From contig NZ_BLXY01000001.1 of NCBI RefSeq assembly GCF_014193585.1, positions 863,033 to 927,032 of the forward strand: a stretch of DNA of 64,000 nucleotides, given 5' to 3'. Every line of letters begins with the position of its first letter. Within the stretch, counting starts at the first letter, position 1. Under the pieces are notes generated by a model that worked only from the letters and a program-made list of their open reading frames with translations, was not told the DNA's origin and made no database searches. A program made the position numbers and the translations under genes. This DNA is from Geomonas paludis. GTDB lineage: Bacteria; Desulfobacterota; Desulfuromonadia; Geobacterales; Geobacteraceae. Below, one piece after another: positions 59,071 through 64,000 of the stretch.

Positions 59071-59742
59071 ATGAACCTGACGAAGATCCTGGTATGTCTC
59101 GCAGTAGCCGGCGCCGTGGCGCTGTTCTTCCTCTTCGACCTGCAGCGCTTCCTCACCCTGGAGGCGCTCAAGGCCAACCGCGAGTTTCTCGCCGGCTACT
59201 ACGCGGCGCACCGGGGGGCGACCGTCGCCCTGTTCATGGCGATCTACATCCTGCAGACCGCGCTTTCCCTCCCCGGCGCCGCCGTCCTCTCCCTTGCCGC
59301 GGGGGCCGTGTTCGGGGTGCTGGCGGGCACCGTCTATGCCGTCTGCGCCGCCACCATCGGCGCCACGCTCGCCTTCCTGGTCACCCGTTACCTGCTCCGG
59401 GACACGGTCGCCGGACGCTTCGGGACACGGCTGGAGGGGCTCAACCGCGAACTGGAGCAGCGGGGGTGGAACTACCTGTTGTTCTTGCGGCTGGTGCCGC
59501 TCTTCCCCTTCTTCCTGATCAACCTCGCCGCCGGTCTCACCCGTCTGCCGCTGCGCGTATTCGTGCTGGGGACGCTGTTCGGCATCATCCCGGGGGGCTT
59601 CGTCTTCGTCAACGCCGGGGCGAGTCTCGCCGCCATCAACTCCCTTGCCGACGTTGCCTCGGCGCGGGTGTTGGGCTCCTTCGCCCTTCTGGGGCTCTTC
59701 GCCCTGGCGCCGGTCCTCTACGGCAGGCTGAAACGGCAGTAG
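59071..59742 (+). CDS. TVP38/TMEM64 (SNARE-associated, DedA-like) membrane protein
   Basis: 223 residues, five to six membrane helices. Motifs of the VTT domain are visible: LPGAAVLSLAAGAVFG, with the conserved Pro-Gly; the amphipathic loop FGTRLEGLNRELEQRGWN; the LRLVPLFPFFLINLAAG helix; and FGIIPGGFVF. These proteins are proposed lipid scramblases or transport proteins. The gene is 60 bases after the MerA-like flavoprotein gene. AGGAG lies ten bases before the ATG, so both are likely co-transcribed. A near-consensus promoter for the next operon begins just after its stop codon. Confidence 0.9.
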   Translation: MNLTKILVCLAVAGAVALFFLFDLQRFLTLEALKANREFLAGYYAAHRGATVALFMAIYILQTALSLPGAAVLSLAAGAVFGVLAGTVYAVCAATIGATLAFLVTRYLLRDTVAGRFGTRLEGLNRELEQRGWNYLLFLRLVPLFPFFLINLAAGLTRLPLRVFVLGTLFGIIPGGFVFVNAGASLAAINSLADVASARVLGSFALLGLFALAPVLYGRLKRQ

Positions 59743-59750
59743 AAACGCTT

Positions 59751-59779
59751 TTGACATCCTGCAAGTGTCCGTTTACACT
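59751..59779 (+). promoter_or_regulatory. Sigma-70 promoter of the 2-oxoacid dehydrogenase operon
   Basis: TTGACA (59751-59756), 17-base spacer, TACACT (59774-59779), 45 bases before the ATG at 59824. Confidence 0.75.
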
Positions 59780-59823
59780 CTCCTAATCGCTCAGTCTACC
59801 TTTTATTAAAAACGAGGCGGTCC

Positions 59824-60879
59824 ATGCCGGAAGTGTTACTAGCCGATTTTCAGGTCAAGCGTCTGGAAGTCCTGAACGAGAAGGGGGAGGCGGACCCGGA
59901 GCTGCTGCCGGAACTCTCCGACGCCCAGATCTGGCGCCTGTACGAGCTGATGCTGCTGGCGCGCATCTTCGACGAGCGCGCGGTCGCCCTGCAGCGTGAG
60001 GGGCGCATCGGCACCTATCCCCCCATCCGCGGGCAGGAGGCGGCCCAGGTCGGCAGCGCCTTCGCCCTGACCAAACAGGACTGGCTCTTCCCTTCCTTCC
60101 GGGAGATGGGCGCGCACCTGACCCTGGGCTACCCGATCCCGCAACTGCTGCAGTACTGGGGCGGCGACGAGCGGTCGCAGAAGGTGCCGGTCGGCCTGAA
60201 CATCTTCCCCTTCTGCGTTGCCGTCGGCAGCCAGATCCCCCAGGCGGCGGGGGCCGCGCTCGCCGCGCGCTACCGGCGCGACCCGGTGGCCATCGTCACC
60301 TACTTCGGCGACGGCGCCACCTCCAAGGGAGACTTCCACGAGGCGATGAACCTCGCCGGCGTCTTCAACCTTCCCCTGGTTTTCATCTGCCAGAACAACC
60401 AGTGGGCCATCTCCATCCCCCTCAAGGGGCAGACCGCTTCCGCCTCCCTGGCCCAGAAGGCCGTCGCCTACGGCTTCGAAGGGGTGCAGGTGGACGGCAA
60501 CGACGTCTTCGCCGTGTACCGGGCCACCGGCCAGGCGGTGGCAAAGGCGCGCAGCGGCGCCGGTCCCACCTTCATCGAATGTCTCACCTACCGCATGGCC
60601 GACCACACCACCGCCGACGATGCCGGGCGCTACCGCTCCGGTGAGGAGGTCGCCTTCTGGGCGGCACGCGATCCCATCCTGCGCCTGGAGCGCTTCCTGG
60701 AGCGGCGCGGGCTCTGGAGCCCGCAAAAACGTGAAGAGGCCGCGGCGCAGGCCGCCGCCCTGGTCGACGCCGGGGTCGCGGAGATGGAGGCGTTGCCCCC
60801 GCCGGCCGCGACGGAGCTCTTCGACGAGATCCTCGCCACGCTCACCCCGCGCCAGGCCGGGCAAAGGAAGGTGCGCTGA
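59824..60879 (+). CDS. pdhA: Pyruvate dehydrogenase (acetyl-transferring) E1 component, alpha subunit
   Basis: 351 residues. The thiamine-diphosphate motif is complete: GDGATSKGDFHEAMNLAG...CQNN. The substrate-binding segment PPIRGQEAAQVGSAFAL and the phosphorylation-loop-like TYRMADHTTADDAGRYRS are typical of PdhA of alpha2-beta2 E1 enzymes. With the beta subunit it decarboxylates pyruvate and reductively acetylates the lipoyl domain of E2. A branched-chain 2-oxoacid role cannot be excluded from sequence alone, but the pattern YPPIRGQEA fits pyruvate-type. First gene after the promoter, one base before pdhB. Confidence 0.9.
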   Translation: MPEVLLADFQVKRLEVLNEKGEADPELLPELSDAQIWRLYELMLLARIFDERAVALQREGRIGTYPPIRGQEAAQVGSAFALTKQDWLFPSFREMGAHLTLGYPIPQLLQYWGGDERSQKVPVGLNIFPFCVAVGSQIPQAAGAALAARYRRDPVAIVTYFGDGATSKGDFHEAMNLAGVFNLPLVFICQNNQWAISIPLKGQTASASLAQKAVAYGFEGVQVDGNDVFAVYRATGQAVAKARSGAGPTFIECLTYRMADHTTADDAGRYRSGEEVAFWAARDPILRLERFLERRGLWSPQKREEAAAQAAALVDAGVAEMEALPPPAATELFDEILATLTPRQAGQRKVR

Positions 60880-60880
60880 C

Positions 60881-61843
60881 ATGGCCCAGCTCAACATGGT
60901 ACAGGCGATCAACCAGGCGCTGGCCCAGGAGATGGCGCGCGACGACCGGGTGCTCCTGCTGGGAGAGGACGTGGGACGTGACGGCGGCGTGTTCCGGGTC
61001 ACCGAGGGGCTTTTGGAGCGCTTCGGCAGGGAGCGCGTGCTGGATACCCCGCTGTGCGAATCGGGCATCATGGGTGCGGCCATCGGCATGGCGGCCTACG
61101 GTCTGCGGCCGGTGCCGGAAATACAGTTTCTGGGCTTCACCTATTCCGCCTTCGAACAGCTCTTCGCCCATGCCGCGCGCCTGCGCTCCCGTTCCCGCGG
61201 CCGCTACAGTTGCCCCATGGTGGTGCGCACCCCGTACGGCGGCGGCATCAAGGCGCCGGAACTGCACGAGGAGAGCACCGAGGCGCTCTTTTGCCAAGTT
61301 CCGGGGCTGAAGGTGGTGGTGCCGTCGGGTCCGTACGTCGCCAAGGGGCTCCTGCTGGCGGCGCTGCGCGATCCCGACCCGGTGCTGTTCCTGGAGCCGA
61401 CCCGGCTCTATCGCCTTTTGCGCGAGGAGGTGCCGGAAGAGGAGTACCTGGTGGAACTCGGCAAGGCGCGGGTGGCGCGGCCGGGGAGCTCGGTGACCGT
61501 GGTGGCGTGGGGGAGCATGCTGGAGCGGGTACTGAAGGCGGCGGAGGGGTACGACGCGGAGGTGCTGGACCTGCTGACGCTGAACCCCTTCGACAGCGAG
61601 GCCATCATCGCGTCGGTTCGCAAGACCGGGCGGCTGGTGATCGTGCACGAGGCGGCCAAGACCTGTGGCTTGGGCGCGGAGATAGCGGCCACCGTCGCCG
61701 AAGAGGCCATCCTGCACCTGCGTGCGCCCATCCTGCGGGTCACCGCGCCGGACGTCCCGGTGCCGCTGGCGAAGCTCATCGACCACTACCTCCCCGGTGT
61801 GCAGCAGATCAGAACCGCCATCGACGACGTGCTGCAGTACTGA
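60881..61843 (+). CDS. pdhB: Pyruvate dehydrogenase E1 component, beta subunit
   Basis: 320 residues. ThDP-binding and interface motifs LLLGEDVGRDGGVFRVTEGL, DTPLCESGIMGAAIGMA and VVRTPYGGGIKAPELHEES, plus the transketolase C-terminal domain with the HEAAKTCGLGAEI segment. The ATG at 60881 begins one base after the pdhA stop, with AAGGAAGG upstream; a longer opening from 60620 overlaps pdhA in another frame and is rejected. Works with pdhA as the E1 heterotetramer. It is followed by the E2 gene after 14 bases. Confidence 0.92.
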   Translation: MAQLNMVQAINQALAQEMARDDRVLLLGEDVGRDGGVFRVTEGLLERFGRERVLDTPLCESGIMGAAIGMAAYGLRPVPEIQFLGFTYSAFEQLFAHAARLRSRSRGRYSCPMVVRTPYGGGIKAPELHEESTEALFCQVPGLKVVVPSGPYVAKGLLLAALRDPDPVLFLEPTRLYRLLREEVPEEEYLVELGKARVARPGSSVTVVAWGSMLERVLKAAEGYDAEVLDLLTLNPFDSEAIIASVRKTGRLVIVHEAAKTCGLGAEIAATVAEEAILHLRAPILRVTAPDVPVPLAKLIDHYLPGVQQIRTAIDDVLQY

Positions 61844-61857
61844 AAAAGGAGACCATC

Positions 61858-63180
61858 ATGGCTTTCGACTTCAAACTTCCGGATCTGGGCGAAGGGATCG
61901 CCGAGGTGGAACTGCGCCGCTGGCTGGTCGCCGAGGGGGATGCGGTCCGCGAGCACCAGCCGCTGCTGGAGGTGGAGACCGACAAGGCGGTGGTGGAAGT
62001 CCCCTCGCCCCGTTCCGGTGTCGTGTCGGGGCTGCGCCATGTGGAAGGGGAAACGGTGCGGGTGGGCGAGGTCCTGCTGACCCTGGCGGAGCGCCAGGCG
62101 GAACCGGCGCCACCGCAACCCCAGGCGCAGGGACAATCGCAATCCCAGGCACAGGGGCAATCGCAATCGCAGGGACAGGGGCAGGCTGCCAGGCCGGCCT
62201 CCGTGGGGATCGTGGGCTCTCTCCCGGAGGCGGAGGAGGAGCCGCAATCCGCTGCGGCCGGCATGGCGGGGGCGCCTGCCGGGGCGGTCCCGTCGGCTGC
62301 AGTTGCGGCGGGCTCCGGCGAATTCGAGGGACTGGCGACGCCGATGGTGCGCAAGCTGGCGCGCGAGCGGGGCGTCGATCTCAGGAACATCAAGGGGAGC
62401 GGGCCGCGCGGCTGCATCAGGCCCGAGGACCTGGAGCGCCAGCCTCCTGCGGCAGGCAAGGTCATGGGGGGCGCCGGGGCGGAGGAGCGGGTGCCGCTGC
62501 GCGGCCTGCGCCGCACCATCGCCCGCAACGTGGCCGCCTCCCAGAGGACCACGGCCTTCGTGACCAGCATGGAGGAGGTGGATATCACCGATATCTTCGA
62601 GCTGCGCCTCCGGGAACAGGGGGAGGTCGAGTCGCGCGGCACCCACCTTACCTTCCTCCCCTTCTTCATGAAAGCGGTGCAGCATGCCCTGAAGGAGCAC
62701 CCGCTCCTGAACGCCTCCATTGACGACGAGGCCCAGGAACTGGTGCTGAAGCGGCACTACCATTTCGGCATCGCGGTGGACACGCCCGAGGGGCTCATGG
62801 TCCCGGTGATCCGGGATGTCGACAGGAAGAGCATCATCGAGCTGGCCCAGGCGATCCAGGAGCTGGGGCGCAAGGCCCGCGAGCGGAGCATCGCGCTGGA
62901 CGAACTGCGCGGCAGCAGCTTCACCATCACCAACTACGGGCACTTCGGCGGCACCTTCGCCACCCCGATCATCAACTGGCCCGACGTCGCCATCATGGGG
63001 TTCGGGCGCATCGTCGAGCGCCCCTGGGTGCACCGCGGCCAGATCGTCATCAGGAAGATCCTTCCCCTTTCCCTTACCTTCGACCACCGGGCCACCGACG
63101 GCGCCGATGCCGCCAGGTTCCTGGGCAAGGTGCTGCGTTACCTGGAAGACCCCGCCCTGTTGTTCCTCGACTGCGGCTAG
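61858..63180 (+). CDS. pdhC: Dihydrolipoamide acyltransferase (E2) of the 2-oxoacid dehydrogenase complex
   Basis: 440 residues. Lipoyl domain with lipoyl-Lys43 in VETDKAVVEV; a flexible Gln/Ser/Ala-rich linker (about residues 80-110) made of GQSQSQ repeats; an E3-binding domain (ATPMVRKLARERGVDL...GPRGCIRPEDL); and the catalytic domain with the FDHRATDG active site (His and Asp). Only one lipoyl domain, as in many Gram-negative E2s of this type. AAGGAG lies before the ATG. No E3 (lpd) gene follows, so a chromosomal lpd elsewhere must serve this complex. Confidence 0.93.
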   Translation: MAFDFKLPDLGEGIAEVELRRWLVAEGDAVREHQPLLEVETDKAVVEVPSPRSGVVSGLRHVEGETVRVGEVLLTLAERQAEPAPPQPQAQGQSQSQAQGQSQSQGQGQAARPASVGIVGSLPEAEEEPQSAAAGMAGAPAGAVPSAAVAAGSGEFEGLATPMVRKLARERGVDLRNIKGSGPRGCIRPEDLERQPPAAGKVMGGAGAEERVPLRGLRRTIARNVAASQRTTAFVTSMEEVDITDIFELRLREQGEVESRGTHLTFLPFFMKAVQHALKEHPLLNASIDDEAQELVLKRHYHFGIAVDTPEGLMVPVIRDVDRKSIIELAQAIQELGRKARERSIALDELRGSSFTITNYGHFGGTFATPIINWPDVAIMGFGRIVERPWVHRGQIVIRKILPLSLTFDHRATDGADAARFLGKVLRYLEDPALLFLDCG

Positions 63181-63263
63181 CTGTCCGGCCTGCACCTCTT
63201 TAGTTGTTTTCTGCAATGAAAATGGTAGAGTGGGGCGCGCGATCTTTCTGAGAGGTATCCCCA

Positions 63264-64000
63264 ATGGCTCACCCCTCCATAACCTGTCCCCAATGCGGAC
63301 GCGCCACCGACGCCAGATATTCCTCCTGCCTTTGGTGCGGCGCCGCGCTCCCTCCCTCCGGCGGCAGGGTGATCGAGGTGATGCGTAGCGACCGGGGGGG
63401 CGACCTGGTCATCAACGGCATCATCGTCGCCAACGTGGTCTACTACCTCCTGTCGCTGCTCATCTCCAGCAGGACCGCGCTGGGCGGCGGCATCTTCGGT
63501 TTCCTCTCCCCGGACGACAACAGCCTGGCGCTGCTGGGCGCCACCGGGACCTACCCGGTTTTCCGCTACGGCCTCTGGACGCTCATCTCCGCCAACTACC
63601 TGCACGGCGGGGCGCTGCACATCCTGTTCAACATGATGGCCCTTAGGCAGATCGGCCCCTGGGTCTGCGCAGAGTTCGGCGCGAGCCGCATGTTCGTCAT
63701 CTACACGGTGAGCGGCATCGCCGGGTATCTCCTCTCGGTGCTGGCCGGCGTCACGTTCACCATCGGCGCTTCGGCGGCGGTCTGCGGCCTCATCGGCGCC
63801 CTGTTCTATTTCGGCAAGAGCCGCGGCGGCAACTACGGCCAGGCGGTCTCGCGCGAGGTGAGCGGGTGGTTGATCAGCCTGGTGGTGTTCGGCCTGGTCA
63901 TGCCCGGCATCAACAACTGGGGACATGGCGGCGGCATCGTCGGCGGCATCATTACCGCGAAACTGCTCGGCTACCGGGAGCGGCGCCGCGACAACTCGCT
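63264..64000 (+). CDS. Rhomboid-family intramembrane serine protease with N-terminal zinc ribbon (3' partial)
   Basis: The 5' end is complete (GAGAGG eight bases before the ATG); the frame is open to the window edge, 245 residues visible. N-terminal CPQC...CLWC (Cys8, 11, 22, 25) forms a zinc ribbon. The rhomboid core follows: HGGALHILFN (the H-x-x-x-N motif), GxSx with catalytic Ser170 in TIGASAAVCG, and His221 in WGHGGGIVGG. It cleaves transmembrane substrates within the membrane. The substrate cannot be told. It is preceded by about 80 bases with a weak promoter-like TTGTTT/TAGAGT pair. Confidence 0.92.
   Translation, partial: MAHPSITCPQCGRATDARYSSCLWCGAALPPSGGRVIEVMRSDRGGDLVINGIIVANVVYYLLSLLISSRTALGGGIFGFLSPDDNSLALLGATGTYPVFRYGLWTLISANYLHGGALHILFNMMALRQIGPWVCAEFGASRMFVIYTVSGIAGYLLSVLAGVTFTIGASAAVCGLIGALFYFGKSRGGNYGQAVSREVSGWLISLVVFGLVMPGINNWGHGGGIVGGIITAKLLGYRERRRDNS

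Overview
The window looks like chromosomal DNA of a Desulfuromonadota bacterium of the Geobacteraceae (Geomonas/Citrifermentans/Geobacter type). This is inferred from the gene families (hybrid sensor kinases, a small multiheme c-type cytochrome, fibronectin-III secreted proteins, an AarF/LolD-type envelope cassette, GGDEF-EAL proteins), from G-rich palindromic and tandem intergenic repeats, and from the high G+C of most of the window. No rRNA operon, intact tRNA, CRISPR array, transposase or phage gene was seen.

Layout. 1-5769: a lower-G+C, co-directional locus with a very large secreted fibronectin-III protein (5' end outside the window), a secreted hypothetical protein, a 64-residue protein with a sortase-like C-terminal signal, and an exosortase-family transpeptidase. 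It ends at a tRNA-like 3' half and a strong terminator. 5790-14906: a secreted subtilisin-like protease and two convergent hybrid histidine kinases. 15084-17167: two membrane proteins without assigned function. 17339-21445: a magnesium module, with an M-box riboswitch and terminator ahead of an MgtA-type P-type ATPase, which is coupled to a degenerate PTS EIIA-like protein. 21549-25452: a palindromic repeat cluster, a small secreted protein, an unusual fusion of a cyclic-nucleotide sensor, a degenerate sigma-54 AAA+ domain and a polyferredoxin, and a small conserved protein.

25527-33460 (minus strand) is a TetR-headed envelope cassette: TetR, AarF/UbiB kinase, LolD/MacB-type ATPase, FtsX-type permease, LolA-like periplasmic protein and outer-membrane barrel. 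Two gaps in it are filled with G-rich repeats. 33533-48377 (plus strand) holds a triheme cytochrome and then a long operon: an AsmA-like protein, a DUF1318 lipoprotein, a 2757-residue exported TPR-CHAT protease, an SH3 protein and an M48 metalloprotease. 48423-52184 encodes a substrate-binding lipoprotein co-transcribed with a NarX/NarL-type two-component system instead of with ABC transporter genes. 52292-54502 is a run of very small stress-type proteins (CsbD, Thivi_2564 and lmo0937 families) ending with a Met-rich periplasmic protein.

54660-57230 is a PAS-GGDEF-EAL protein. The divergent 57383-59742 segment has a probable 33-codon leader peptide coupled to a MerA-like flavoprotein and a TVP38/TMEM64 membrane protein. 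59751-63180 is a pyruvate (2-oxoacid) dehydrogenase E1-alpha/E1-beta/E2 operon with a near-consensus promoter and no adjacent canonical E3. The window ends inside a rhomboid protease gene with an N-terminal zinc ribbon.

The most interesting candidates are the exosortase mini-locus, the cNMP/AAA+/polyferredoxin fusion, the exported CHAT protease operon and the His-to-Asp EIIA tied to Mg2+ uptake. All functional statements rest on reading motifs by eye; no searches were run.
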